DNA from: Calliopum simillimum
Lineage: Eukaryota > Arthropoda > Insecta > Diptera > Lauxaniidae
Direction: 5' to 3'
Length of the DNA: 64,000 nt
Assembly: GCA_951812925.1 (NCBI GenBank)
Contig: OX638372.1
Location: forward strand, 69,767,407 to 69,831,406
Shown: piece after piece, positions 1 to 12,177 of the stretch
Layout: each line of letters begins with the position of its first letter
Position numbering within the stretch: position 1 is the stretch's first letter
Position numbers and translations under genes: made by a program
Notes under the pieces: model-generated
What the model was told of the DNA's origin: nothing
The model's input: only the letters and a program-made list of their open reading frames with translations
The model's database searches: none

Positions 1-540
1 TTGATTGTATATTAACCACAAATAAAGCAGTCAGTCAGCTACATTGTAGAACAATCTCCGTCAGCAAGCTCAACAAAGCAAAAAAAATGGTTACTAAAAG
101 CTGAAAATTTTTTTAGGGCTTCTTAAAAAAATGGTTTCTAAAAGCTGAAATTTTTATTAGGGGTACTTTATTGTATATTAACCACAAATAAATCAGTCAG
201 TCAGCTATATTGTAGAACAATCTCCGTCAGCAAGCTCAACAAAACAAAAAAAAAAATGGTTTTTAAAAACTGAAATTTTTTTTAGGGGTACTTGATTGTA
301 TATTAACCACAAATAAAGCAGTCAGTCAGCTACATTGTAGAACAATCTCCGTCAGCAAGCTCAACAAAGCAAAAAAAATGGTTACTAAAAGCTGAAAATT
401 TTTTTAGGGCTAAAAAAAAAAAATGGTTTCTAAAAGTTGAAATTTTTATTAGGGGTATTTTATTGTATATTAACCACAAATAAATCAGTCAGTCAACTAT
501 ATTGTAGAACAATCTTTGTCAGCAAGCTCAACAAAACAAA
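1..540. repeat. Tandem dimeric repeat array
   Basis: Four direct copies of a block that begins TTGTATATTAACCACAAATA and runs through CAGTCAGTCAGCTA, GTAGAACAATCTCCGTCAGC and AAGCTCAACAAA. The copies start near 5, 171, 296 and 463. Spacings alternate about 166, 125 and 167, so the true higher-order unit is a dimer of about 291 bp. Each block ends in an A-rich tract with TGGTTTCTAAAAGCTGAAA. The left end runs off the window. It is non-coding; a satellite or the subterminal array of a DNA transposon are both possible. Confidence 0.8.
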
Positions 541-675
541 AAACAATTTCAGCTTTTAAAAACCATTGTTTTTTGTTTTGTTGAGCTTGCTGACGGAGAT
601 TGTTCTACATTATAGCTGACTGACTGCTTTATTTGTAGTTAATATACAATAAAGTACCCCTAAAGAAAATTTCAG
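541..675. repeat. Inverted copy of the 1-540 repeat unit
   Basis: This block is the reverse complement of the array unit (TTTGTTGAGCTTGCTGACGG, then GATTGTTCTAC, GCTGACTGACTG, TTAATATACAA). Together with the last direct copy it forms a long hairpin centred near 540. The tail motif CAGCTTTTAGAAA recurs at about 671, 758 and 897, so degraded units continue to the right. Confidence 0.75.
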
Positions 676-3200
676 CTTTTAGAAATAATTTTGACTTCAA
701 CTGACTGACCGACAAAAATGTTATTTGTATGCATTATATAACGTGTATAAGAAGTTTCAGCTTTTAGAAATTGATTGCAGAAAAATCGAAATTTTACATG
801 TTTGAGGCCATATAGCAGCCGCCTGTTCTACAGTTCGCTTGACTGACCGACAGATTATTGATGTACACAATTACTATAACCAACTGTAAAAAATTCAGCT
901 TTTAGAAACGCAAAGTTGTTTTTAAGCGCTGGCTCTTGGACTATAGTTTTTGCTTCCGATTTGCTTTCTAACTAGTGTTTTTGTTAAAAGGATAGAAAGT
1001 TAAAATTCTGGTGCAAGGATAGCCCATAATATCAATAGTTGCTGGTGGCACATCGTATGTCTTTGTTTTAAGTATAAATTGTATGGTAAAGAGTACTTTT
1101 CTCAACACTTTTGTGTATATCTCGTGAAAGAAAGAACCTAGACCAATGGGGCTACTACCATTGAAAAGAACATACAATTTTTCATAAAAAAGGTTATAAT
1201 AACTTTCTTCGTCAAGATGTCACTTCGTTAGTTTTTTAGCTTTCAAAGTTTAAAATTGTTTTAAAACTAGAGAAAACTATATTTGAATCTGTAAATGTTA
1301 AAAGGACGGAAGTCATGAATTTTCACATGTTGTTTTTTTTGCCAATTTTTAACGCCAAACGATAGCTCTATCGTCTTGTGTTATAATAGGGCCTGAAAAA
1401 AATTGTTCCTTGTCTGTACAGCCTCTTGAAATAATGGTTTTTTGTTAAAAGGACGGAAGTCATAACTTCAGCTATAAATTTGGCTAAACTATAGTGTCAT
1501 AGTGAAGAAAATTACGACCGAGTATTTTTTCAAAATTTTCGAAAATGGCGGAGATATAGGACTTTAGTTCGGAAGGATATTTTTTTTTTGGAAAGCTGTA
1601 ACTTTAGTTCTGCTTATTTGATTTCCGTAAGATAAAATAGGCTTTCAAATTAAAATTAACAAAGAAAAAAATTCTAATTTTACTCTTAAAAAAATTTGTT
1701 AATAAACGATTTTGAAACAGCTTAAAACACATGAACTTTGACAATGAATTGATTCAATGGTCACGTGACTCCAACGTAGATGAAGTCGAGTTTTGCTAAA
1801 TAAATCCATTTAACCCTTTTTTTTATTAAAAACTATAGCTGTAGCTCAGAATCGCAAATTTTTTTATTGAGCGATATATGGCTTAGTGGCCACCCATTTT
1901 TCTAATAAGCGTTAAGTATTTCGCTCAGGGCCCTTTATGCATGTGCTAAATTTCGTCCCTTGCGTTAAACAGTTTCTGAGATAAGTCAAATTTTGTTATA
2001 AAGGGGCGTACTTTCGCGCATTTTTCTAGCCTTTAAAATTCTCCTGATCTACACTAATATACCCAGAAATTTTCATCCAATTCGGTGAAGTGGTTTTCGA
2101 GTCTATAAAAGACGAATAGGAAGACAAACAAACTTACAATCTTTAATTTTTTGTGTATCAAATTTATTAAAAAAACAGTTGATTTAATTAAAAAATGTCA
2201 TAAAACTAATACATGTACTATTTCTACGGACTTGTTCTATTTTTTTTACTTTCCTCAGTAAGTTAAACTCGGCAAATGTTAAAAGGGTGGAAGTCAGCTG
2301 TGTTGCAACGCTTATAACTCTCACAAGAAAATTAAAAATAAATAAAAAATTGGTTTGTTTGAACCACAAACTTCTGTAGTGTCTCGGAATAGTGAGGTTG
2401 CACTCACCGTAATAACGCTATTTTTGAGCAAATTTCCAACGCTAGGCTACTGAGTCGACTTTTATTCGTATTGATTCTATATAGCTAATCAAGTGTTTTA
2501 TATGACAATGTTACCAATATTTGTAAGAGTATCATTATGTTCAGAAAAAATAAATGGTATTTTTCTGATTTCATGAAGTGCAGAATATGGAGTGCTATTT
2601 AAACAGTTATTTCTGAACAACTCACATTTAAAATACTGGCGCCATGTAATAATTCCGTTTTTCAATCATTCAGTTCAGTATCATGGATTTTTGCAGCATC
2701 TATTATTTCTTTGATATTTATTTGCAAAATATGTTTGGTAATTTTATCCTCGAGAATTGTCAAGTATACCCCTTAAAATCTTGAATTCAAAACTGTGATT
2801 ATATAATATCACGGCGGTAGAATGAATCGTTTGACCTAAACGAGCGTGCTCAGTTAAAATTCTTATAGAAAGTTTTTCTTTTGGAGTTTTCTGAGCACTG
2901 TGGAAAAAAATTTAAAAAAAAAACCGTCGGGCCATTTTTAAAAAATCTCATTTTGAAAATTGTACTAATATTTCCATATACAATGTGTGCTCATTGAATT
3001 ATGGCCGATTGAAAATTATTAGAAATTTTCTATTTTGCCTCAAATAAAATCAATGCTGCGGTGTTTTTTAATTTTTTTTTTTTAACATATGCTCTGGGTA
3101 TTTACCGTTGTTATCCAACTTACATCTAGCAACTCCACAACGTTTGTTGGGATCTGAAAGCTTTCAAATCGGAACGTTTCTAAATTCCTAGAATACATTA
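676..3200. other. Non-coding, repeat-derived DNA
   Basis: No convincing gene. The main regularity is a 19-bp motif, GTTAAAAGGACGGAAGTCA, at about 1297 and 1444, with diverged forms at about 983 and 2278. The rest is AT-rich unique-looking sequence with short homopolymers. ORFs here are short and lack family resemblance. Confidence 0.5.
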
Positions 3201-3340
3201 ACCTATTACATCCGGTTTTTATGGGTCTTTTTGACCCTTTTCCTAAAACTGAGCCACAATGGGTTAAAAAAATTTGCAAAAATATCCTACAAAAAATTTC
3301 ACTTTGAGTTACCAAAGACGAAAAATTCTCAAAACTTAAG
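3201..3340 (+). repeat. Dispersed repeat family, copy A
   Basis: Contains GGTTTTTATGGGTCTTTTTG followed by ACCCTTTT, then AATGGGTTAAAA, a CAAAAATAT segment and AAAAAATTTCACT. The same order of blocks recurs at 13827-13967 on this strand and at 53440-53577 on the opposite strand. A more diverged relative follows at about 3500-3610. I do not recognise the family; no ORF is conserved between copies. Confidence 0.6.
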
Positions 3341-3837
3341 GTAAGCGCGTCAGGGATGTAATTAATATGCATTGTGAAAAGTCCTAATTGATTTTAACGA
3401 TTTTTTTGGTTTCGGGCTCAAATTTCGACCCTTACGTGTTACGAAACTAGTAGTGAAATTTTATAGCGAATATTTCTGTAGTACATACTGATTCAATATT
3501 TCCCTGTTTTGGGTGTCATTTTTGTACCTTTTTAAGAAAAAGGCAAAATGACCCACATGTTGGGGTTAAACAGGGTTAAAATTTTATACAAAAATACTCC
3601 CCGCAATATCCTGCATAAGTTTGCTGAACACATGATACACCTCAGATGTAAGGATCATATAGTTAAATTCATCGATTTAACACAAGAATGCGGTATTTGT
3701 GGTTTTTTCATGTACAGTGGATAAAAAAACTTCAAAAATCGATTAAAAAAAAATGTGACGTGCTGGAGAAAAACCACGAGAAACGGGTATTTTTTTTATT
3801 TCTTCTTTAGACATTTTTTGGATTTTCTAATGTGTTT

Positions 3838-4760
3838 TAAAAAAAGTTCGGTGCAATAGGTAAATCAGAGGTATACAGTAAGTACAGAAAAGGACCCAGC
3901 ACGCTTCCTTGACGGACACCTGCATTAATTTTTATGGGTGATGAAATAAAACTGTTATGTCTAATTCTAAAATGCCTGCTTTCCAGATAAGAAATAAATG
4001 TTTTGTGGACGTTAAAAGGCAGTACGTGTTTAATTTTATTGATAAGGCCTTCATGCCATACTTTATCAAACGCTTGAGCTACGTCGAGAAAAACTGCTGT
4101 ACAGTATTCACTTTGTTCGAAAGCCTTTCTTATTTCATTTGTGATTCTATTAACCTGTTCAATTGTATAAGGCGTTATTTTTGATAAAATTAGTTTTTCA
4201 AACAGTTTGGATACGCATGGTAAAAGACTCATAGGTCTATATGAAGAAGGCAATGTACGATCTTTTCCAGGTTTTGGAATCATGGTTATTAATGAGATTT
4301 TTCACTCTATTGGATAATACCCATACTGAATTATAGCATTAAAAAAACGGTTAAAAAGACAAAAGCTGAATTTGGCAGTTCCTTTATCATTTTGGGAGTT
4401 ATATAATCGCACCCAGGAGCTTTTGTGGGACACATTTCTTCAACTACACCCTTTACGTTGCTAATATGCGAGTTCAATTGCATAACATCGCTCTTTAACG
4501 GCAAATTAGGAGGAATAAAGCCTTGGATAGGAGGATTTGGTTGAAAATCTGTGCTTAAGTGATTTGCAAAAGCATCAGCTTTTTCTTCATCACTTTGAGC
4601 CCAGTTCCCAAAGTTGGCTCTTATCGGGAGCTCACTTTCTTTCCATCGGAGTTTTAATACTTTTGCTAGCTTTCCACAAGGACTGTTTGCCGTTTTTATT
4701 AGAATCCAGTTTCGAACCTTTTGCTTTAAAGCCAAGAGATGCAAAGAAGCACTGGAGCAA
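3838..4760 (-). pseudogene. Jockey-type LINE reverse transcriptase fragment
   Basis: An internal piece of a non-LTR retrotransposon ORF2. The upstream part (4744-4331) has the pre-RT motif KAPGCDYITPKMIKELP. The downstream part (4283-3837) has MIPKPGKD, YRPMSLLPCVSKLFEKLIL, FLDVAQAFDKVWHEGL (motif A aspartate) and INAGVRQGSVLGP (motif B); the fragment ends before motif C (YxDD). It is dead: a one-base shift in a T run joins the two parts near 4345, a TGA replaces a Trp codon near 4300, and about 15 codons are missing between KITPY and TIEQVNRI. Jockey clade is inferred from the motif wording. Confidence 0.85.
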
Positions 4761-4799
4761 TTTTATATCTTATATATCCCTCCGTTCAAAGCATTTTTT

Positions 4800-5303
4800 T
4801 TAACTTGCGCGGGAGAGCGTGCTAAAGTCGCAGTATTTACTGTGCTTATAAAGCCGGTTTGGTTTGTTTTGTGAACCGGCGGGGGCGAGCTGTGAACACT
4901 CTTGTAAATTTATAAGCATTATTTATACTCAACTTTTGTAACAAAATGTACTTCGTATGAGTTGAAAAATTTTTTGAGGCATACTTATAGGCCTCAATAA
5001 TTTATTCAAGTAGGTACAGTATGACTAGAAATCGTGAAACGTAAGCGTAAGCGACGCTGCAGCAGCGACAATGAATTCACCAGTGCTTCATCGAACACGC
5101 GATAATTATTCACCAGTGCGTGATTTACCATTTACCAAAACCAGGTACATTTATCTATCAAAAAACGAAAATCTAAAATCGTGTTGGTTACGTCTTTTTG
5201 GCGGTTAGGGCTCGATATACTTGCAGAATTTTAAAATTTTGCGTTGCTTGAAAGAATTAAAAATTTATAAAGTTTATACGCACTTGTCACTTTTTTTCAA
5301 CTT
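4800..5303. other. Non-coding, nothing recognised
   Basis: Slightly more GC-rich than its surroundings, with CAGCAGCGAC-like and CACCAGTG-like short repeats, but no ORF, splice structure or known repeat termini that I can identify. Confidence 0.4.
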
Positions 5304-5743
5304 CTAAGCCCAAGATACAATTGTGCGAGAAGCGTGTGTGCGCGACGCTGTAGCTGTCAAAAAAATATTCAATACACGTCGACAAATGGGGCAATTTACA
5401 ATACTGCGTTTGCGAGATGCGAGAGATATCACGCACGCAACAGTTTTCGAAAAAATTAACATTGATGTGCGAGAGCAAAAATTTTAAGCTGTTTTTGTTG
5501 ATTGTAAAAACAAAATTATTTGTGCATTGAAAAGTGAAAATATAAAGAAAATAAAACAAAAATAAAAGAAAAAATAGTTGAAACAATTTTTTTTCGAATT
5601 TTTTTTTTTTATTTTGACATACATTTTTTTTTGTTTTCCTTGTATTTGGACAGTCGCAACGCAGACGTGTCTCGCATTATTGTATATTGGGTTGCGCTGC
5701 GGACCAGCATCTCGCTCTCGCACAATTGTATCTTGGGCTTTAG
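5304..5743. mobile_element. Small inverted-repeat (fold-back) element
   Basis: Ends are inverted copies of each other: TAAGCCCAAGATACAATTGT plus GCGAGA at the left, and its reverse complement ending CTTGGGCTTTA at the right. The imperfect arms continue inward with CGCAACG/GCGAGATGCGAGAG-type sequence. About 440 bp with no coding capacity, so a MITE or fold-back element. No clear target duplication was found. Confidence 0.6.
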
Positions 5744-7653
5744 GTAACAGAGTTGCCAGACAATTCCAGAGAAATAAGCCCCAAAAAAGTTAAGGCCCAC
5801 ACAAAAACTAGTAAGGGTGTTACCTTTTGCTTGGCCAAACATTAAATACCCTACACTGCTGTTATTTCAAAATTTTACTTATATGGAAGGCCCTCTTGTC
5901 CGAGTTGACCCAGTTTTGCTTAGAGCTTGCATTTATAGTTCTTAGTCTGTGTACAATTTAAAGGATTGTCTCAAAAAACGTTTTCAGTGTAGCATTTTCA
6001 GCTTGCATTTATAGTTCTTAGTATTTGAGTGAAATTTAGTTGGATTATCTCAAAAAATGTTTTCAGTATGGTATTTTCAAACTTTTGCTTATATGGAAGG
6101 TGCCATTTTGCTTAGAGCTTGCACTATTCCTAGTATTTATTTGTATTTTGGCTGCATTGCGGTGAAAAATACTCCTAAAATTGCATTTTGTAAATATTTT
6201 TTTTGTATGGGCGGTAGGCGTGTCCGTTGACCTATTTTACTCATTTTCAATTCCACGAGCTAACTTTGACGACGCACAAAGGGGTATTGTATGCGCTTTT
6301 ACGCTTTTAATTGAAAAAAAAAAAAATGTGTGAAGCACTGGCTTTTTTTGATACCGGTTTAAAGATAATTAAATTTTGCGTGTGGAAAAAATTTTATTGG
6401 AACCTTCAACTTCAGGCAATTGTGGTTCTTACTAAATAAAAGCTTTTTGAGTTAATGCTTAAAAAATTTTTTTTCATACATATATATTTACCCATTTTAA
6501 AATTGACCATTTTCAATAATTTTTTAAACTATGCTATTCGAAAATATTATTTTCCACTTCCCCACCCTCCTCCATTAGTTTGAGGGGGGCGGTTGAAAAC
6601 TTCCTTGTCAATGGACCTTTATTAAAAAATTATTAAAAATATATTATAATCACAATAGAAAAAATTAATGATGAGGTTTAATATCCAAGAGACCAAGCTA
6701 TGATTTGCAGTTCAAAAATAAACACCTGTCAATACCTGACAAGTGCCGGTATGAGTCAAAGTTATTGTTCGATTAATCGAACGTTTTCGGTGAAAAGGAG
6801 CCGCCTCTAAACCTCGTGAGGCTAAAACTCGCAAAAAGTTTTCCCATTCCCACCCCTTCCTCCAATGCGACGTTGGCATGGGGTAAAAAAAAAACTCCGA
6901 CGCATAGGGGGCGGGGGAGAGGGGAAAACGAAAAAAAATTTACCAAAAAAAAAAAAATTCATAAAAATTTTTTGATGACAGATTTGGAATCAGGGGGTGC
7001 TAATTACACTAATAAAGTACTTTATATCAAAAAATAAAATAGCACTAATTTTTTGGCCGAAATGGGCTAAATATGTGTTGAAAATTCAAGGTTTTTTATT
7101 ATTCAAGTGGTGTTAAAGTGTTTTAGTGTGTGCATGATTTTCATCTAATTGTGATTTTCTTTAACTATAGACTGTTTATAATAAGTGTTTAAGGTGTGGT
7201 TGGGCTGTTTTGTGCATTTTCGGAATTATGAAACTTTTTGTAAGAGAACTCCAGTCGCTATAATCATAAGAAGCAAGTGCAGCCACCAAGAATTCAATGA
7301 TTTTTTTTTTTTTTTTTACTTTTGTGGTTTTTGTTTTGTGAAAAAGTCTTTTGTTATAATTAATTTTTTTTTTTTTCTTGTTCGTACTCTAAAATTAAGT
7401 GCATTTTGGCTTTATATAAAGACATATATTTGTTCCAAAAGTAAGCTCAAACAAAAATGTTTTGGTTTTTATAAAGTGTAAACGTTTAAGTTGCTTTCTA
7501 TAAAAAAATTTTCATTTTTTAAGGCAAACTGACATGACAAATATGTGTGAAAGTGGAGCAAAAAATTAATAAAAAGTTAAATACTAAGGGTGTGCAAAGA
7601 GCTGTTCGAACCAGTTCGAGAACTCCGTCATTGCATCGAACATAAAACAGCAG
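5744..7653. other. Repeat-derived non-coding DNA with a local tandem duplication
   Basis: From about 5866 to 6130 a segment with AGCTTGCATTTATAGTTCTT (about 5926 and 6001), CTCAAAAAA(C/T)GTTTTCAGT and TATGGAAGG is duplicated imperfectly. Beyond that the sequence is poly-T/A-rich with no ORF of substance. The short ORFs at 6816-7037 and 7185-7481 are low-complexity (Lys-rich and Phe-rich) and are not called as genes. Confidence 0.45.
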
Positions 7654-7659
7654 CTTTGG

Positions 7660-8195
7660 CAGAGAGTATAAATAAGGTATAGAGGTGGAGTTCGATCGAG
7701 CATGTCAATCAAACATAAAAACCACGAGAATTTATTGAGGTATGAGAACTCTCTACTTCAAGGTTAAATGAATTTTTATGAGTCCAAAGATGTGGCACTC
7801 TTTTAAGCGAAATTCATTTTTTAGCTGCCAAGTGATCATAAAAATTAGCAAGTGGATTTCTTTAAGAAAAACCAAAATATGTAAAAAAAAATAAACATTA
7901 CCTAACTCATTCACACATGCGCAGTTTAACCTGCAGACCATTTGCATTTCATTCCCTCCTACGTAGCAGTTGTTGTATTTGAAATTGTTTTTTCTTGTTG
8001 TTGGTATATTTTGTTTGCACGTTTTTTTTTTTGCTATGATCGTTAATGGTTTTTTTCTCAGAAAGAGTTTGTATTTTCATTTTTTGTTGCTTTCTTTGTC
8101 TGTTGATACAAATCCTTTTGAAGCAAAAAACAAATATAACCGGCGCGCAGGAAATTGAATAGGGTCAAAATTAATAAATTAAACATTGTTTTTAC
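7660..8195 (+). repeat. Left terminal inverted repeat (535 bp)
   Basis: Reverse complement of 11521-12055. The inner limit is set where similarity stops after AACATTGTTTTTACA. Confidence 0.85.
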
Positions 8196-10732
8196 ATTTT
8201 GCTTTCTCGTTGCTGCTGCAAAATTTTTCGATTTTTCAGAATTTAACAATTTAACCCTCTAGAGTCGAAGTTTTCGTTTCAGATTAACAAATTTTATTGA
8301 AAGGTTATTTTCGATATAAGAGGTGAAAATTAGATAATAAATTTTTTCTAACAATAAAAAGATGGTTTTAAGGGGTTGAAACGTGGACAACTTAAATTTG
8401 AATCTGAGCAAGAATATATTCTGTGTTTTATGAATTTAACACTATTCTACTGATTTTAATGGAATTTCACCATGTATCAGTATCTTCAAAGAGAAATGGT
8501 CCTAGGCTGGTCCTCCAAAAACTAAATTGTTAACATGTACTTATCTGTAAAAATATTAGACGCAGATGAATGATATTTTTTGCATACCATACTCGTATGT
8601 AAAAAGTATCGGGAAGAATAACATTCTCTGGAAAAACGTGACACGACTGCTTCACGTTCTTATTATTACAAATATATGCTTATCCGTATGCCATATATTC
8701 ATTGGAATCTAATGATCCCAAAAGGTGGTCATGGGCAATAAAGGGTTAAATTTCATTTTTGCTTGGATTTTGAAAAACTCTTCTAGTTCAATTTGCATCG
8801 TTGCCAAATTTTGAAAAGCACAAAAAGGAATTTGTTTTAATTTTTAACTTCAGGCTCATATTGTGAAAATGGTCTAAGTGATATATTAATTTTTTTGGGA
8901 AACACATCTAAAAGTTCACGTTCAAATAACAAAATGTTACATATAATTGTTAACGTGTTAAGTTACTACTGAAATTAACTTTACATAAATTGCTATTTTA
9001 CCAAAATAGCTTATGTCGATTATAGAAAAATCACGAAAAATTTAAATTTTCCAGTATTCCTGGGTGAAATTTTCCTCTGAATTTTTATGTAATTGTTAAG
9101 TCTTTTCTGCAAAAATATGTTTGTTAAATTTAGTAGATTAAAAGTATTTTCAGATATGCAAGACTACGTAAGTACTACCGCAGTAGCATAATTTATATTC
9201 ACATAGTGCACCTTCTGGGAACACTGTTCTAATCACATAGTTATAAATGCAACAATTGAAGCGTAATGTTTAAGCAAAAAACGCGGTAATAGGTTTAGTG
9301 TTGAGCATTATACTATGCGATGAACAGTGCAACCAAGTTAAGTTGCATTTCCGAAAACACCTTATATGTTATTTTACTGTTTAGAGTTACATATCTGTAG
9401 ACATTTAACAAAACAACCTAACTCAAAGTAAGACAATTTTCTAAGATTTTAATCATATATATAAAAATAAAATATCTCTATGACTTTTAGTTGCAGAGAT
9501 AAAGAATCGAAAATCAACCTATCTCAATGTACAAATGCTTTTCACAAAACAACTTAAGTCGACATAAGAAAAGGGTGTTTTTCTTCACAAAACATCTTAA
9601 GTCGAGATAAGATACAGGTTAAATGTCAAAAAAATTTTTGACAAAAGCACTTTTTCGAAATAAGTTACTTTTCCTATGGAAAAAACTGAATTTCTTAAAT
9701 CAAAAAATATTTAACAAAAACATCTTATTTCAACTATATTAAAAATTATTGACCTTAGAGCAATATATTCGTTTAGTATTCATGTATAATAAAAAACTTT
9801 TACATTTGTTTCAACTCTTACAGAAAAAGAATTGAGAAGCATCAAAGTAGTTTTTTAGCTCTCCTGAAAAGTTGTCAATTTCGAGTAAGGTTGTTTTGTC
9901 AAAAGTCCATAGATATTATCTTTGCAAATTGACATAATTTGGTCTATATTTAATAAAAGAAAGATTTTTTGTGAATACCCGGGAAATGGTTTGTTTTAGA
10001 CAAAATTACCTGAAACCATTTAGCTGGAAAATTTAGAGATCTAAGACTTTTACTTCAATTACAAAGGTCGTCGCTAAAAAAAACAAGATATTATAAAAAA
10101 GCCTATTTTTATTAAGGTTGGATCAAAACTATATCATTTTCTAAAGACAATTAGGGTATTTCTTAAAACGAGTAAATGCCTCGAAAACCTTGTAAACTCA
10201 AAAAACTGTCAAAATTCGTATTGATTTTCACAACTATTTAGTACCCTAAATATGTTTTTTTAACACTTAAATAAAGTACCTATAATCTGCGAAATTTAAC
10301 CTTCCTCTAATATAAAGTAAAGGAAAATTCAGCACTTCATGCATCAACAACTAAATATTTTACAACTGTCATATATTTATCTTTTAATTTATTTAATGCA
10401 AGTCTTTAAATATCTTGAAACAAAGAATATATCACTTAGACCATTTTTGTAATATGAGCACGAAATCAAAATTTTATAAATTTATTTCTTTGTTCTTTTC
10501 GAAATTTGGCAACATAGTTGCAAATGAACAAAACCATCGTTCCAACAACAAAATAAAAAAAAAACATTCATAGAATCAAAAAAAAAAAAAACAATCCCCG
10601 CAGCTGCAAACAAAAAATGAAAAATAAAGCGAAATATTATGTACCCTATACCGCACACAATAAAAGTTCCGTCTACCTCTGAAAATTTGCATTTTAATTC
10701 AAACGATTTTTAAATGAGTATATACAGGTTAA

Positions 10733-11457
10733 GCGGGAATCGGTAGAACACCGGAAAATGTAAAAATCTTGGGACTATTCGGAACTACTTTTCTTAGTAC
10801 CATTTTCCGAAACGGAGGTATAGCCATCGGAAGGTTGGGACATAGCTTTATCAAAAGCGGTTTCAGTTGCGAATCCCTTAATGGATTTTAATAATATTGG
10901 TGTCATATGAAAGTTATTTTAATTGGCTATAAAATTGTTGCAGTTAAGTTTTAAATCCGAGTCAAGCTTTTTGCGATATGGCGAATTTTCGAAAATTTTG
11001 ACAAGTTTTTTTTCAAAAAGTCGTATTAACTCATAACTTTGGTAACAAAATATGAAAGCCTAATCTATTTCTTGTCATTTGATATGCAATTTGTCTTTGA
11101 TATCTTTCATTAGCACATTTTTTTATAGAAAAACTAAAAAGTAAAACAAAGATATTTTCATGAGAATTCGCAAAACATTACAATAACACCGAAGATTCGC
11201 CATATTTCGAAAATCACTCGGATTTTAAACTTTTGAAGCCAATTAAAATACCTTTGATACGATACCAATATTATTAAAATTCATCAAGGAGTTCTGAACT
11301 TATACCGGTTTTCATAAAGCTATTTCTCGATCTTCCGATGGCTATATCTCCGTTCGTTTTGGGAATTTCAAAAAATGGAACTAAGAAAAGTAGTTCAGAA
11401 TCTTACATTTGACGGTGTTCTACCGATTCCCGCCTACCTTCTATAATTTTCTAAACC
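10733..11457. mobile_element. Hairpin element nested in the long-TIR element
   Basis: Imperfect inverted arms of about 260-280 bp (about 10733-11010 and 11180-11457). The outer ends read GCGGGAATCGGTAGAACACC and the reverse complement GGTGTTCTACCGATTCCCGC. Shared internal blocks include AACTACTTTTCTTAG, ATAGCCATCGGAAG and TTAATTGGC. It carries no ORF. It appears to be a separate fold-back repeat inserted in, or captured by, the larger element. Confidence 0.7.
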
Positions 11458-11520
11458 TAAAACGGCTCATTCTCTGCGTCTCAAACGATTGGACAAAGTG
11501 AATGTAACCTAAGTGTAGGG

Positions 11521-12055
11521 TGTAAAAACAATGTTTAGTTTATTAATTTTGACCCTATTCAATTTCCTGCGCGCCGGTTATATTTGTTTTTTGCTTCAAA
11601 AGGATTTGTATCAACAGACAACGAAAGCAACAAAAAATGAAAATTCCAACTCCTTCTGAGAAAAAAACCATTAACGATCATAGCAAAAAAAAACGTGCAA
11701 ACAAAATATACCAACAACAAGAAAAAACAATTTCAAATACAACAACTGCTACGTAGGAGGGAATGAAATGCAAATGGTTTGCAGGTTAAACTGCGCATGT
11801 GTGAATGAGTTAGGTAATGTTTATTTTTTTTTACATATTTTGGTTTTTCTTAAAGAAATCCACTTGCTAATTTTTATGATCACTTGGCAGCTAAAAAATG
11901 AATTTCGCTTAAAAGAGTGCCACATCTTTGGACTCATAAAAATTCATTTAACCTTGAAGTAGAGAGTTCTCATACCTCAATAAATTCTCGTGGTTTTTAT
12001 GTTTGATTGACATGCTCGATCGAACTCCACCTCTATACCTTATTTATACTCTCTG
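11521..12055 (-). repeat. Right terminal inverted repeat (535 bp)
   Basis: Inverted partner of 7660-8195; begins TGTAAAAACAATGTTTAGTT and ends TTATTTATACTCTCTG. Only scattered differences from the left arm are visible, so the element is not very old or the arms are homogenised. Confidence 0.85.
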
Positions 12056-12177
12056 CTTTGGTTAGATAAAATGTTTAAGTAATTTTTGTGTAAACGATGT
12101 TTCTGTTGAATATTTTATCACCTCATTTGACGCGTTTCCTTTTGTCTATAGAAAAGTGATTGGGAAACGATTCTATA

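Larger units (their letters stand above)
7660..12055. mobile_element. 4.4-kb long-TIR element, non-autonomous
   Basis: Terminal inverted repeats of about 535 bp bound this element (7660-8195 and 11521-12055), starting CAGAGAGTATAAATAAGGTA. The arms are nearly identical: a 64-codon chance ORF is preserved unchanged in both. A 6-bp direct repeat, CTTTGG, flanks the ends (7654-7659 and 12056-12061), consistent with a target-site duplication. No transposase ORF is visible inside. A second, more diverged inverted pair lies inside (about 8785-8890 with 10430-10540, and about 9408 with 9903), and another hairpin element sits at 10733-11457. Long TIRs with a 6-bp duplication recall Polinton derivatives, but those normally start AG, so I leave the superfamily open. 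Confidence 0.8.

Noticed and set aside
1..540. Direct repeats with spacers resembling a CRISPR array
   Set aside because: Units are long, spacers are not unique, the genome is eukaryotic and no cas genes exist.
6816..7481. ORFs rich in Lys or Phe
   Set aside because: Products of poly-A and poly-T runs.
7753..7947. 64-codon ORF identical to 11768-11962
   Set aside because: Both lie in the 535-bp TIRs; the ORF is preserved because the arms are identical, with no protein features.
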